Of a stretch of DNA of 43,016 nucleotides, positions 25,400 to 34,498 are shown piece by piece (the first letter of the stretch is position 1; each line of letters opens with the position of its first letter). The stretch spans positions 1-43,016 of the forward strand of contig JAAVZR010000032.1 in NCBI GenBank assembly GCA_022791755.1, read 5' to 3'. Both the position numbers and the translations under genes were made by a program. Source of the DNA: Lachnospiraceae bacterium (lineage in GTDB: Bacteria > Bacillota > Clostridia > Lachnospirales > Lachnospiraceae). The notes under the pieces were generated by a model. It did no database searches, was not told where the DNA came from, and worked only from the letters and a program-made list of their open reading frames with translations.

Positions 25400-26647
25400 A
25401 TGGAATATCTGGAGCAGATCGGAAGACGGGCAAAAGGGGCGGAGACAGTGCTTCGCACTCTGGATGGCGGGCGCAAAGACCAGGCGCTTTTAACGGCGGC
25501 AGAGTATCTGAGGGCAGAGTCTGCCCTGGTTTTACAGGCCAATGAAGAGGACATGGCACAGGCCAGAAAAAAGGGAATGGCCCCGGGGCTTTTGGACCGG
25601 CTGTCTCTGACGCAGGAGCGGATCGAAGCCATGGCGGAGGGGCTTACACAGGTGGCGGCTGCCGGGGATCCTGTGGGAGAGGTCACAGAGATGAAGAAGC
25701 GCCCCAACGGCCTTCTGATCGGAAAAAAGAGAGTCCCTCTGGGGGTGGTGGGCATCATCTATGAGTCCCGCCCCAATGTGACGGCAGACGCCTTCGGCCT
25801 GTGCTTCAAGGCGGGCAATGCCGTGATATTAAAGGGGGGAAGTGATGCGCTCTCCTCCAACCGGGCGATTGTGGCGGCCATTGGCCGGGCGCTTTCGGAC
25901 TGCGGACTGCCAAAGGAGGCGGTACAGCTGATCGACAGCCCGGACCGTCTGGTGACAGCGGGCTTTATGAAGATGAACGGCTATGTGGATGTGCTGATCC
26001 CCCGGGGCGGGGCGGGTCTGATCCGCACAGTGGTACAGGAGAGCACCGTGCCGGTGATCGAGACGGGTACGGGCAACTGTCATATCTATGTGGACGATCC
26101 GGCGGATCTTTCCATGGCGGCAAAGATTCTGTACAATGCCAAAACGCAGCGCACCGGGGTCTGCAACGCCTGTGAGTCGCTGGTGGTGCATGAGGCGGTG
26201 GCCGGCCGCTTCCTTCCCATGGCAGCCGCCTGCCTGGCAGAGAAGAAGGTGGAGCTGCGGGGAGACGCTCGGGCCATGGCGGCGGAGAAGAGCATCGTGC
26301 CGGCGACAGAGGAGGACTGGGGGAAGGAATATCTGGATTATATTCTGTCGGTGAAGGTGGTGAAGGATATCGGGGAGGCGATTGCCCATATCAACCGTTA
26401 TAATACGGGGCATTCCGAGACCATCGTGACAAAGGATTACGCCCATGCGCAGCGTTTCCTGGATGAGATCGACGCGGCGGCCGTATATGTCAATGCCTCC
26501 ACGCGCTTCACGGACGGAGGGGAGTTCGGTTTCGGCGCGGAGATCGGAATCAGTACCCAGAAGCTTCATGCCAGAGGGCCTATGGGACTTAAGGAGCTGA
26601 CTACTACCAAGTATATCATTTATGGGGAAGGACAGGTGAGGGAGTGA
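25400..26647 (+). CDS. proA: Glutamate-5-semialdehyde dehydrogenase (gamma-glutamyl phosphate reductase)
   Basis: ProA reduces gamma-glutamyl phosphate with NADPH to glutamate semialdehyde. The 415-residue aldehyde-dehydrogenase-fold protein has the conserved [26 protein letters not shown], the segment [12 protein letters not shown] and the catalytic cysteine in GVCNACESL (about residue 255), ending with [26 protein letters not shown] lies 9 bases before ATG 25400. The 3' end overlaps the pcp start, so proB-proA-pcp is an operon. Confidence 0.96.
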   Translation: MEYLEQIGRRAKGAETVLRTLDGGRKDQALLTAAEYLRAESALVLQANEEDMAQARKKGMAPGLLDRLSLTQERIEAMAEGLTQVAAAGDPVGEVTEMKKRPNGLLIGKKRVPLGVVGIIYESRPNVTADAFGLCFKAGNAVILKGGSDALSSNRAIVAAIGRALSDCGLPKEAVQLIDSPDRLVTAGFMKMNGYVDVLIPRGGAGLIRTVVQESTVPVIETGTGNCHIYVDDPADLSMAAKILYNAKTQRTGVCNACESLVVHEAVAGRFLPMAAACLAEKKVELRGDARAMAAEKSIVPATEEDWGKEYLDYILSVKVVKDIGEAIAHINRYNTGHSETIVTKDYAHAQRFLDEIDAAAVYVNASTRFTDGGEFGFGAEIGISTQKLHARGPMGLKELTTTKYIIYGEGQVRE

Positions 26648-27390
26648 AGAAGAACATGAGGACGGTTCTGGTGACGGCCTTTGAGCCTTTCGGGAGAGAT
26701 ACGGAAAACGCGGCGGCGCTGGTGTGCGCCGGGCTGCCGGATCAGGGGAGGTTTCCGAAGAGACCGGCGGCCAAAGGGAATAGGGCGGATGAGGAGACCG
26801 GGTCCCGGGAGGGAGAGTATCGTGTGGTAAAGCGGGTCCTCCCGGTGGAGTTTCGGGCCGCTGTAGAGGAGCTTTTTTCGGCTATGGATGAAATTGCTCC
26901 TGAGCTGGTGCTCTGTCTGGGACAGGCCGGCGGCCGGAGACAGGTGACGCCGGAGCGGGTGGCCGTCAATCTGATGGATGCCCCCATACCGGACAACGGC
27001 GGCTTCCAGCCGGTGGAGGAGCCGGTGAGTGCGGCAGGGCCGACGGCTTATTTTACCAATGTACCGGTGAAGGCAGTGACGGAAGCGGCGAAGACGGCGG
27101 GATATCCGGCGGAGCTTTCCCACACGGCAGGGACCTATGTGTGCAACTGCGTGTTCTATATGCTGCTGAACCGGATTGCCTTTACGCCGGCCAACGAGGC
27201 GACGAAGCCTCTGTGGGGAGATTTCATCCATGTGCCCTACGTGCAGGAGCAGAAGAATGTGCCGCAGGATAAGCCGTCCCTGCCTCTGGGACAGGTGGTG
27301 GATACGGTCCGCTTTCTGATGGAGGAGACCCTTGGCAGGATGGAGGAAACAATGTGGGAGGAGAAGGAATATGAAGATTTTGGTATGTAA
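26644..27390 (+). CDS. pcp: Pyroglutamyl-peptidase I (peptidase C15)
   Basis: Pcp removes N-terminal pyroglutamate from peptides. The 248-residue protein begins [12 protein letters not shown] and has the family's catalytic triad: Glu in [12 protein letters not shown], Cys in [10 protein letters not shown] and His in DFIHVPY. It is about 35 residues longer than usual because of an insert near residues 33-58 and a Glu-rich C-terminal tail. The GTG at 26644 overlaps proA in GTGA and follows AGGTGAGG; ATG 26656 is an alternative. Coupling with proBA links glutamate release to proline synthesis. The 3' end overlaps the acetokinase-family gene. Confidence 0.9.
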   Translation: MKKNMRTVLVTAFEPFGRDTENAAALVCAGLPDQGRFPKRPAAKGNRADEETGSREGEYRVVKRVLPVEFRAAVEELFSAMDEIAPELVLCLGQAGGRRQVTPERVAVNLMDAPIPDNGGFQPVEEPVSAAGPTAYFTNVPVKAVTEAAKTAGYPAELSHTAGTYVCNCVFYMLLNRIAFTPANEATKPLWGDFIHVPYVQEQKNVPQDKPSLPLGQVVDTVRFLMEETLGRMEETMWEEKEYEDFGM

Positions 27391-28567
27391 TGTGGGGAGC
27401 ACGTCGCTGAAATTTAAGCTCTATGATATGCCGGGGGAGAAGGTGTCCGCGCAGGCGTATGTGGAGCGGGTGGGAAGCAGGGATGATGGGATCTATACCT
27501 ACACAAATCTGGCAGAGAAGAAGACCTTTCGGCAGACACAGGTGGCAGTACCCACCTATACGGAGGGGATACAGCTTTTTCTGACGGATCTCATCTCGGA
27601 GGAGAAGGGGTGTCTGACGGGGATTGGAGAGATCGAGGCCGTCGGCTTTAAGACCGTACTCTCCCGGGGGCATTACGGAGTTCACCGGCTGACGGAGGAG
27701 GTCCTTCAGGGGATGGAAGACTATATGGCTGTGGCACCGGCTCACAATGGACCTTATCTGGAGGCAATTCATGTCTTTCAGAAGCTTCTGCCCCAGGCAG
27801 CTCTGATCGGTTCCTTTGAGACCGCTTTTCATCAGACGATTCCGCTGGCGGAGAGCCTCTATGCCATTCCTTACGAGTGGTATGAGAAGTACGGAATCCG
27901 GAGGATGGGATACCACGGAGCCTCTCACGGTCATGTGGCGGCTATGCTTCTGGAGCGGGAGGGGGAGGCGGATCAGGTAGTCTCCTGCCACCTGGGAGGG
28001 TCCTGCTCCCTGTGCGCCATCGACGGCGGGAAAAGTCTCAATAACAGCTTCGGGTTTTCTTTGCAGGCCGGCGTGTTTCATAACAGCCGGGTGGGAGATA
28101 TGGACGCCTATATCATTCCCTACCTTCTGAAACAGGGGCTGACCATAGACGAGATCACCTTTGGCCTGGAAAAGAACAGCGGGCTTCTGGGGATTTCAGG
28201 CGTCAGCAACGACCTGCGCCAGGTGGAGGAGGCGGCAGAGGCGGGAAACGAGCGGGCTGTCCTGGCGGTGGATATGTTTGTAAACAGCATAGTCAGCCAT
28301 ATCGGCGCCTATGCGGCTCAGATGGGAGGACTGAAGCAGCTGGTTTTCACAGGAGGGATCGGAGAAAACTCGGCAAGCGTGCGGCGCCGGGTCTGCCGAC
28401 GCCTGGCCTTTCTGGGGGTAAAGTTGTCCGATGAGAAGAATGAGTCCTCCGGTAAGGATAAGGTAATCTCCGCAGAGGATTCGCAGGTAAAGGTTCATGT
28501 GATTCCGGCCAATGAGGAACTGGGAATCGCCAGAAATGTATACAGGGAGCTTACGCATGTACTTTAA
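27371..28567 (+). CDS. Acetokinase-family protein, divergent acetate kinase paralogue
   Basis: The 398-residue protein has the acetate/propionate/butyrate kinase fold. Asn7, Ser10 and Ser12 of the N-terminal motif (NVGSTS), the histidine of GYHGASHGH, the Arg of NSRVGD and a Glu near the end (NEELGIARN) match acetate kinase active-site positions. Several signatures differ: FETAFH replaces FDTAFH, and NNSFGFSLQAGVFHNSRVGD replaces the usual DTSMG...MGTRSGD segment, while VLSRGHYG stands where acetate kinase has its VHGGE region. No phosphotransacetylase is adjacent. It may therefore act on another acyl phosphate. ATG 27371 overlaps pcp by 20 bases; GGAGGAGAAGG precedes it. Confidence 0.8.
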   Translation: MKILVCNVGSTSLKFKLYDMPGEKVSAQAYVERVGSRDDGIYTYTNLAEKKTFRQTQVAVPTYTEGIQLFLTDLISEEKGCLTGIGEIEAVGFKTVLSRGHYGVHRLTEEVLQGMEDYMAVAPAHNGPYLEAIHVFQKLLPQAALIGSFETAFHQTIPLAESLYAIPYEWYEKYGIRRMGYHGASHGHVAAMLLEREGEADQVVSCHLGGSCSLCAIDGGKSLNNSFGFSLQAGVFHNSRVGDMDAYIIPYLLKQGLTIDEITFGLEKNSGLLGISGVSNDLRQVEEAAEAGNERAVLAVDMFVNSIVSHIGAYAAQMGGLKQLVFTGGIGENSASVRRRVCRRLAFLGVKLSDEKNESSGKDKVISAEDSQVKVHVIPANEELGIARNVYRELTHVL

Positions 28568-29483
28568 CACCGATAAGCGCACCACCAAGCTGTATCAGGA
28601 TGATCTGAGCCGTTTTCTCTCTCTTCTCACCTTCCGGATCCGGAGCGTGGGCTTCTGGAAGAGCGAGAGGGACGCTCAGGCGAATTATACCTCCGACGAT
28701 ATTGAGTTTGTCTACTATACCATGGGCGGCAGCCACAGTATCATCAATAGTACGGAATATCAGTGTGTGGCCGGGGATCTGATGATCTTACCGCCCTCGT
28801 CCCTGGTGACTTCCGTGAACCGGAATCATGCCCGGTATGAGTATCTGTACATTCATTTCAATGTGGAGCCCTATCATCTGGAGCAGAGCTTTGTGGAACA
28901 TCTGACACGAAAGACACATGTGCTGCCGGTGGATGGAGAGAAGAACCCGGAGCTGTTCCGGGTGTTATACGCGATTATGGATGAGATCCGCAGAAAGCGA
29001 AAGGGATATCAGAGCATCATCGACGGCTGTCTGCGCAATTTATGCGTATATCTTCTCCGGGAGCAGGATTTCAGGCAGGATGCGGAGCGAGGGATTCATG
29101 GCCACCAGCAGGCCCGGCGTAAATTCGTGTCGGATGTGGTGAAAATGATCTCCGTAAATCTGGATCAGCCATTGAGGGCCGAGGAGCTGGCCAGGGAATT
29201 CCATGTAAGCGAGAGCTATCTGTACAAAAGCTTTATGAGTCAGCTGCAGGTTTCCCCTCAGCAGTATATCAAGCAAAAGCGGCTGGATTTTGCCTTGCAG
29301 GCGCTGCGTTCCGGCGATTATACGGTCAGTGAGGTGGCATCCATGGTGGGATTCCATTCGACTCAGGCATTCAGCGGCGATATTCGCCGCCGGACAGGAA
29401 AGACGCCCCGCCAGATCATGAAAGAGACGGCGGAAAAGAAAAGAGCAGAGGAGGAAGAGGAGAAGAAAACGGAGAATGAATAA
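28557..29483 (+). CDS. AraC-family transcriptional regulator
   Basis: The 308-residue protein has an N-terminal cupin-like sensing domain (about 20-160, with GDLMILPPSSLVTS) and two C-terminal helix-turn-helix motifs (about 205-300: LRAEELAREFHVSESYLYKSF and VSEVASMVGFHSTQAFSGDIRRRTGKTPRQ). Such proteins usually activate sugar or small-molecule metabolism genes. It overlaps the end of the acetokinase-family gene by 11 bases, so it may belong to that operon. The convergent flavoprotein gene is another possible target. Confidence 0.88.
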   Translation: MYFNTDKRTTKLYQDDLSRFLSLLTFRIRSVGFWKSERDAQANYTSDDIEFVYYTMGGSHSIINSTEYQCVAGDLMILPPSSLVTSVNRNHARYEYLYIHFNVEPYHLEQSFVEHLTRKTHVLPVDGEKNPELFRVLYAIMDEIRRKRKGYQSIIDGCLRNLCVYLLREQDFRQDAERGIHGHQQARRKFVSDVVKMISVNLDQPLRAEELAREFHVSESYLYKSFMSQLQVSPQQYIKQKRLDFALQALRSGDYTVSEVASMVGFHSTQAFSGDIRRRTGKTPRQIMKETAEKKRAEEEEEKKTENE

Positions 29484-29494
29484 AAATCCGAAGG

Positions 29495-29531
29495 AAAAAG
29501 GAACCGGAGAGAAAACCCCGGTTCCCTTTTT
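29495..29531. terminator. Bidirectional terminator between araC-type gene and flavoprotein gene
   Basis: Stem GGAACCGG/CCGGTTCC (29500-29507 and 29518-29525) has A-runs on the left and T-runs on the right, so it gives a U-tract on both strands. It serves the two convergent genes. Confidence 0.8.
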
Positions 29532-29617
29532 ATACGTCCGCCGCAGTCAGCGAGGCGGACGCCCTGTGTTGTAAATACGATCTGCTGATGGTGTGAATAT
29601 GTTAAATATGTTCTGCT

Positions 29618-29665
29618 ATGAAAGCCCCGGACGGCAGCCCAAAGGGCGGAGCGACCGGCTTTCAT
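29618..29665. repeat. Inverted repeat in the gap after the terminator
   Basis: ATGAAAGCC (29618-29626) and GGCTTTCAT (29657-29665) are perfect inverted repeats around 30 bases of GC-rich DNA. A very GC-rich GGCGCGCC/GCGCCGGCGGCGC stretch follows at about 29674-29695. No U-tract; role unknown. Confidence 0.4.
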
Positions 29666-29719
29666 GCCTTGGTGGCGCGCCGCGCCGGCGGCGCATGTAG
29701 GTTTGGGTCTGTTTCAATA

Positions 29720-31309
29720 TTATTTCTGAATATACTTTGCCGCGCTGGCGCCGGCGATCCGTCCCCAGGTGAAGCAGTTGGAAAGGGTAAAGCCCATGTA
29801 GGCGGAGTTGGCGCTGGCTTCGCCGGCCACATACAGGCCGGGAATGACGGTGTTGTCGGCCCGCAGGACTTCAGCGTTTACGTTGCGGGCAATGCCGCCG
29901 TATGTGATGATCTCACAGGGAACCACTGCCACGGCCACATAGGGGGCTTCCAGAGGCAGCATGGGCTCAGACTGCGCCGCATTTCCCGCACCACGCTTAA
30001 AATCGGGATCGCTTCCGTTTGCGGCATATTCGTTGTAGGTGTTAATGGTGCTCTCCAGGGTGGCGGCATCCACTTTCATGAGACCGGCCAGCTCTTCGAT
30101 GGTATCGGCCTTTATGAATTCCATTTCATTGCCCCGGGCGATTTCCAGACCGGAGATGGTGGCGTCATCGGAGATGGCCCATACATAGTCGCTGTTTGTC
30201 TTCGTCATCTCATTGAAGATCGGGCGGTTTAACTCCTGAGTCATATAGCCGCCGGATTTTTCATTGACAAAACGGACCGCGTTTGTATTGACCAAAAGCA
30301 GGTTCGGCGCCGCGATAAAGCGGGAGACATTGGCGGAGCTGGAGGTTCCGTTGTGGAATTCCATAATCTCGTAATCCTTTAACACAGCCATCAGATGGTC
30401 TGTGTGAGTCAGGGCAGCGCCCACGTTGCTGGCCATGATGATGCCGTCGCCGGTGGAAGCCGGATGGCCGATGCCGTAGGTGCCGGCCATCTCAGGATCG
30501 AGAAGAGCCGTGAGTTCCGGATTGTAGGCGTAACCGCCGGAAGCGATGATTACGGCCTTTGCCTTGATGATGATCTCCTGGCCATTCTGCTCGGCAGCCA
30601 CGGCTCCCACGCTGCCATCCTCATTCATGATGAGGCGGGTGGCGCGCGTCTCCAGCATCAGATCCACGCCGGCAGCGTCTAAGGCAGCTTCAAAGGGCTC
30701 TTTCAGAGCCATGCCGCCGGAGACTTCCTCGCTGCCCATCACATGCATCATCTGCAAAGGGCCATAGCCTACCCGGATATTTTCGGTGAAGGGCACGTTC
30801 AGGCGGTCGATGAGCCAATCGATGGTCTGGCCGGCGCTGCCCACGGTGATGGCGGTCAGCTCGGGGTCCAGACGATACAGAGCGTTGGTCATCAGATTGT
30901 CATACATCTGATCGTAGGTCAGTTCGATGCTTTGTGCCTTCTGCATCTTGGTGTCAAATCCGGCGATCATACCCTGGGATGTGAAAGTGGTGCCGCCGAT
31001 GGAGAACATCTTCTCCAGCAGGACGATATTTTTTACGCCGTTGTCAGCAGCTTCCACAGCGGCGGCCAGGCCGGCGCCTCCGGCTCCGATGATGACCAGG
31101 TCGGCCTCCTTGTCGGCTGTCGACTGTCCTACCGTTTCCTCAGGGGCCGCCGTGGTCTCCTCCTGGGCTGCCTCTGTCGTGGTGGCCTGGGCCGCCGCGG
31201 TGGTCGTTACATTTGCCGTCGTGGCAGTATCCGGGGTGCCTGAAGAGCAGCCGGCCAGACAGCCGCAGATGAGAAACAGTGTGCATAAAAATGCGGTGAT
31301 TCGTTTCAT
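29720..31309 (-). CDS. FAD-dependent reductase lipoprotein (fumarate reductase flavoprotein family)
   Basis: The 529-residue protein starts with a lipoprotein signal (lipobox LAGC, Cys21), then a Thr/Ala/Glu-rich linker to about residue 65. The rest is a flavocytochrome-c/fumarate-reductase-type FAD domain: VIIGAGGAGLAAA (73-85), EKMFSIGGTTFTSQG, IASGGYAYN, GHPASTGDGI, and the C-terminal FAD segment GLYVAGEASANSAYMGF. Relatives reduce fumarate, urocanate, cinnamates and other enoates outside the cell. It has no FMN-binding or haem domain of its own, so its electron donor is unknown. AGGAGG precedes the ATG at 31309. The linker resembles that of the ferredoxin subunit encoded at 432-1337. Confidence 0.88.
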   Translation of the reverse strand: MKRITAFLCTLFLICGCLAGCSSGTPDTATTANVTTTAAAQATTTEAAQEETTAAPEETVGQSTADKEADLVIIGAGGAGLAAAVEAADNGVKNIVLLEKMFSIGGTTFTSQGMIAGFDTKMQKAQSIELTYDQMYDNLMTNALYRLDPELTAITVGSAGQTIDWLIDRLNVPFTENIRVGYGPLQMMHVMGSEEVSGGMALKEPFEAALDAAGVDLMLETRATRLIMNEDGSVGAVAAEQNGQEIIIKAKAVIIASGGYAYNPELTALLDPEMAGTYGIGHPASTGDGIIMASNVGAALTHTDHLMAVLKDYEIMEFHNGTSSSANVSRFIAAPNLLLVNTNAVRFVNEKSGGYMTQELNRPIFNEMTKTNSDYVWAISDDATISGLEIARGNEMEFIKADTIEELAGLMKVDAATLESTINTYNEYAANGSDPDFKRGAGNAAQSEPMLPLEAPYVAVAVVPCEIITYGGIARNVNAEVLRADNTVIPGLYVAGEASANSAYMGFTLSNCFTWGRIAGASAAKYIQK

Positions 31310-31333
31310 TCCTTCCTCCTTTTGTTTTTTGTA

Positions 31334-31356
31334 TAGTAGTTACTACACCAGTGTAG
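31334..31356. promoter_or_regulatory. Overlapping palindromes in the flavoprotein promoter
   Basis: TAGTA-GT-TACTA (31334-31345) overlaps CTACAC-CA-GTGTAG (31343-31356). On the minus strand a possible promoter reads TTCTGC, 17 bases, TACTAT, with the second palindrome filling the spacer. This is a likely regulator site; the -35 match is weak. Confidence 0.5.
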
Positions 31357-31386
31357 CAGAAAAACAGAAAAAAGAGTTGTTGAAAT

Positions 31387-31406
31387 CCATACAATACTAT
31401 ATGGAA
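31387..31406. repeat. Inverted repeat upstream of the carboxypeptidase gene
   Basis: TCCATA (31387-31392) and TATGGA (31401-31406) are separated by eight bases. A second hairpin CCGGTC-TGA-GACCGG lies at 31448-31462. Neither has a U-tract. They sit in the divergent promoter region between the flavoprotein and carboxypeptidase genes. Confidence 0.4.
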
Positions 31407-31552
31407 TCCGTCTGTATTGAAAGGTAAATCACAAACAAAGGCGGGAGCCGGTCTGAGACCGGTGGGAGGATTCTTTTATGCGGAGTTCTTTCGCAGGGAC
31501 TTTTTTCATAGAATGAAACGAAATCCGAGTGGACAAAAACAGGTAAAGCAGA

Positions 31553-32905
31553 ATGAAGCGAGACAGAGGATGGGAACAAAACCGGCCGGGAAGAGCATGG
31601 CGGCGGGCCATGGTATGGATGATGGTATTTTTGTGCTTGTGCTGCGGAGCAGAACCGGCGTCTCTCAGGAGAGAGGCAGCGGCAGCTGAGCGGCAGGCTG
31701 AGGAGGGGAGAGAAGAGAAGCAGCCGGCAGAAATGCCGGCGGATGTACCGGTTTTAGATCTGTATGCAAGGAGTGCCGTACTGATGGATGGCGATACCGG
31801 CCGTGTTCTCTATGAGAAGGATGGCTACAGCATCCTGCCCATGGCCAGCACCACAAAGATTATGACCTGCATCCTGGCGCTGGAAAACGGCAATCCGGAT
31901 GATATGCTTACCGTATCCTCTTATGCGGCTTCCATGCCAAAGGTACATCTGGGGGTGCGAAGCGGAGAGCGCTATCGAATGGAGGATCTTTTGTATTCTC
32001 TGATGCTGGAGAGCCATAATGACAGCGCGGTGGTGATCGCCGAGGGAATCGGTGGTTCCGTGGAAGGATTTGCACAGATGATGAACCAGAAGGCCAGGGA
32101 TATCGGAGCTTATGATACTTTCTTTGTGACACCTAACGGGTTAGACGCTACGGCCATGTGCGAGGGTCCGGACGGACGCGCCGCAGAGAGGGCTCATTCC
32201 ACTACGGCGGCGGATCTGGCCAGGATTCTTCGCTATTGTATCGTGGAGTCGCCAAAAAGGGAGGAATTTCTTGCGATTACCGGGGCGGACTCCCATCAAT
32301 TCTGCGACGGGGACGGAAAGAGGAGCTTTGGCTGTTATAATCACAATGCGTTTCTGAATATGATGGAAGGAGCTCTCACCGGCAAAACCGGATTTACCGG
32401 GAATGCCGGTTACTGCTATGTGGGAGCGGTGAAGCAGGGAGAGGAGCTCTATATCGTGGCGCTTTTAGCCTGCGGCTGGCCCAATAATAAGGGGTATAAG
32501 TGGTCGGACATGAAAACGCTGGTAAACTATGGTCTGGAGCATTATGAGGTACGCGACGTATGGCGGGAGCCGGAGCTTACGGAAATTCCGGTGACGGACG
32601 GTATTCCGTGGGACGGAAGCCCTGACGGGGAAGCCTGCGTGGCGCTCAGACCGGACTACAAAGACGGGGAGGCTGGCCTTATGCTTCTTCTGCGGGAGGA
32701 TGAGGAGGTGGTCATGACCGTGGCGGCAAAGGACAGCCTGAAGGCTCCGGCTCCGGCCGGCACGGTGGCCGGTACGGTAACCTATACCCTGAATGGTGAA
32801 ATCGTCAAAAGCTACAATCTGGTGACAGTGCGGGCGGTGGAGAAGAGGGATTTTCAGTGGTATGCCAGGTATGTGTGGCAACTGGCTTTTGGCGGGCACT
32901 GGTAA
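31553..32905 (+). CDS. D-alanyl-D-alanine carboxypeptidase (DacF/DacB-type PBP)
   Basis: This low-molecular-weight PBP trims the terminal D-alanine from peptidoglycan stem peptides. The 450-residue precursor has a signal sequence (about 17-36), an acidic linker, and a peptidase S11 domain with PMASTTKIMT (SxxK), ESHNDSA (SxN) and LTGKTGFTGNAG (KTG). The C-terminal part (about 350-450) is a beta domain, ending in an amphipathic stretch (WYARYVWQLAFGGHW) that may bind the membrane. Homologues include vegetative DacA and sporulation DacF/DacB; which one this is cannot be told. The ribosome-binding site at 31553 is weak, and ATG 31610 just before the hydrophobic segment is possible. Confidence 0.88.
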   Translation: MKRDRGWEQNRPGRAWRRAMVWMMVFLCLCCGAEPASLRREAAAAERQAEEGREEKQPAEMPADVPVLDLYARSAVLMDGDTGRVLYEKDGYSILPMASTTKIMTCILALENGNPDDMLTVSSYAASMPKVHLGVRSGERYRMEDLLYSLMLESHNDSAVVIAEGIGGSVEGFAQMMNQKARDIGAYDTFFVTPNGLDATAMCEGPDGRAAERAHSTTAADLARILRYCIVESPKREEFLAITGADSHQFCDGDGKRSFGCYNHNAFLNMMEGALTGKTGFTGNAGYCYVGAVKQGEELYIVALLACGWPNNKGYKWSDMKTLVNYGLEHYEVRDVWREPELTEIPVTDGIPWDGSPDGEACVALRPDYKDGEAGLMLLLREDEEVVMTVAAKDSLKAPAPAGTVAGTVTYTLNGEIVKSYNLVTVRAVEKRDFQWYARYVWQLAFGGHW

Positions 32906-32946
32906 CTTTAGCAGAAATTTAGCTTCAAAATTAAATGGATAAGTTG

Positions 32947-32975
32947 TTGCATTTCCGTTAAAAAAGAGATATGAT
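32947..32975 (+). promoter_or_regulatory. Promoter of the decarboxylase operon
   Basis: TTGCAT (32947-32952), 17 bases, then TATGAT (32970-32975), about 60 bases before the first gene. Confidence 0.65.
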
Positions 32976-33035
32976 AGATAGGAAAATCGGTTTTTTTAAG
33001 TATCAGTAATCCAGTTGTATATGGAGGAAAAGAAC

Positions 33036-34487
33036 ATGACAAAAGCAGCAACAAGTGTGGCAAGAAAACGGATTGCCGGACTGTTGGACGAGGGGAGCTT
33101 TCTGGAGATCGGCGGGTTTGTCACAGCCAGAAGCACTGACTTCAACATGGGTGCGGCGGCAGAGCCTACGGACGGTGTGGTCACCGGATACGGCACCATA
33201 GGCGGCAGCCTGGTCTATGTGTACAGCCAGGATGCGGCGGTATTGGGAGGTTCCATCGGTGAGATGCACGCAGCGAAGATCTGCAGGATTTATGAGTTGG
33301 CTATGAAGATGGGAGCGCCTGTGATCGGCCTGATCGACTGCGCCGGCCTGCGTCTGCAGGAGGCCACGGACGCGCTGCATGGCTTTGGAAATATTTACCG
33401 CTGTCAGTGTGACGCTTCGGGCGTGGTGCCTCAGATCGCAGCGGTGTTCGGCAGCTGCGGAGGCGGCATGGCGCTGGTTTCATCCCTGGCGGATTTTACA
33501 TTTATGGAGGAGAAGGCCAGGCTTTTTGTAAACGCGCCGAATACGCTGGAAGGCAATACGGCGGAGAAATGCGATACGGCCGGCGCCGTGTACCAGAGCG
33601 GGCAGGCCGGTTCGGCGGATGTGGGAACGGAGGCGGAGATTTATGAGAAGATCCGTACTCTGGTTGCGATTCTCCCTGCCAATAACGAGGAGGACGGGCC
33701 GCTGGAGGAGTGTCAGGATGACTTAAATCGTCTCTGTCCGGAGATCGCCTCCTGCGGCGGAGACAGCCTGATGATGCTGAGATCGGTTTCTGACGGCGGA
33801 TTTGTGTTTGAGGTGAAGGAGAAGTATCATCCGGAGATGGTGACAGCTTTCATCCGGCTGGATGGTATGACGGTGGGAGCGGTGGCGAACCGCAGCGCTG
33901 TCTATGACGGCGAGGGTAAGAAAGCCGTTTCCTATGAAAAGAAGCTGACCACAGGAGGCTGCGGGAAGGCGTCCCGCTTCATCCGCTTCTGCGATGCCTT
34001 TGAGATTCCTCTTCTGACCTTCACGGAGGTGACGGGTTTTCTGGCGGTGAAAGAGGAGGAGGCCGGTATCGCGACGGCGGCGGCATCTCTGACCAGCGCT
34101 TTTGCCGGGGCCACGGTGCCCAAAGTGAATGTGATCACCGGCGAGGCCGGCGGCAGCGCGTATCTGTGCATGAACAGTAAGGCTCTCGGCGCCGATCTGG
34201 TCTATGCATGGCCGGAGGCTTCCGTTACGGTGATGGAGCCCCAGGCAGCGGCCAGGATCATGTATGCCAGGGAGATCGACGGCGCTCAGGATAAGGCGGC
34301 GACGCTGAAAGAGGCAGCGGACCGGTACGCGAAGATGCAGGGAAGCGCACAGGCGGCGGCCAGGAGAGGCTATGTGGATCACATCATCGCGCCGGAATCT
34401 ACAAGGAAATATCTGGCAGGCGCTTTTAACATGCTCTATACCAAGCGGGAGGATGATGCGCCCGTGAAGAAGCACAGCGCTGTCTGA
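33036..34487 (+). CDS. CoA-type carboxyltransferase subunit (MmdA/transcarboxylase 12S family)
   Basis: The 483-residue protein has the two crotonase-like halves of the PF01039 carboxyltransferase family. The first half has ARKRIAGLLDEGSFLEIGG, GGSIGEMHAAKI and FGSCGGGMAL; the second has GEAGGSAYLCMNSKALGADLVYAWPEA. Such subunits move CO2 between an acyl-CoA (methylmalonyl-, malonyl- or glutaconyl-CoA) and biotin. At 483 residues it is slightly shorter than typical MmdA (about 510), so the acyl group is uncertain. ATG 33036 follows GGAGG by about 8 bases. It heads an operon with oadG, biotin carrier, oadB and an oxaloacetate-type carboxyltransferase. Confidence 0.85.
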   Translation: MTKAATSVARKRIAGLLDEGSFLEIGGFVTARSTDFNMGAAAEPTDGVVTGYGTIGGSLVYVYSQDAAVLGGSIGEMHAAKICRIYELAMKMGAPVIGLIDCAGLRLQEATDALHGFGNIYRCQCDASGVVPQIAAVFGSCGGGMALVSSLADFTFMEEKARLFVNAPNTLEGNTAEKCDTAGAVYQSGQAGSADVGTEAEIYEKIRTLVAILPANNEEDGPLEECQDDLNRLCPEIASCGGDSLMMLRSVSDGGFVFEVKEKYHPEMVTAFIRLDGMTVGAVANRSAVYDGEGKKAVSYEKKLTTGGCGKASRFIRFCDAFEIPLLTFTEVTGFLAVKEEEAGIATAAASLTSAFAGATVPKVNVITGEAGGSAYLCMNSKALGADLVYAWPEASVTVMEPQAAARIMYAREIDGAQDKAATLKEAADRYAKMQGSAQAAARRGYVDHIIAPESTRKYLAGAFNMLYTKREDDAPVKKHSAV

Positions 34488-34498
34488 GGAGGAAGAGA

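Noticed and set aside
29671..29695. GC-rich GGCGCGCC stretch as attachment site or origin
   Set aside because: No integrase, repeat partner or replication gene is nearby; it is probably a chance GC-rich hairpin.
31478..31516. 12-codon ORF after GGGAGGA upstream of the carboxypeptidase
   Set aside because: It has a good ribosome-binding site but no attenuator structure or recognisable leader-peptide bias, so it is not called as a gene.
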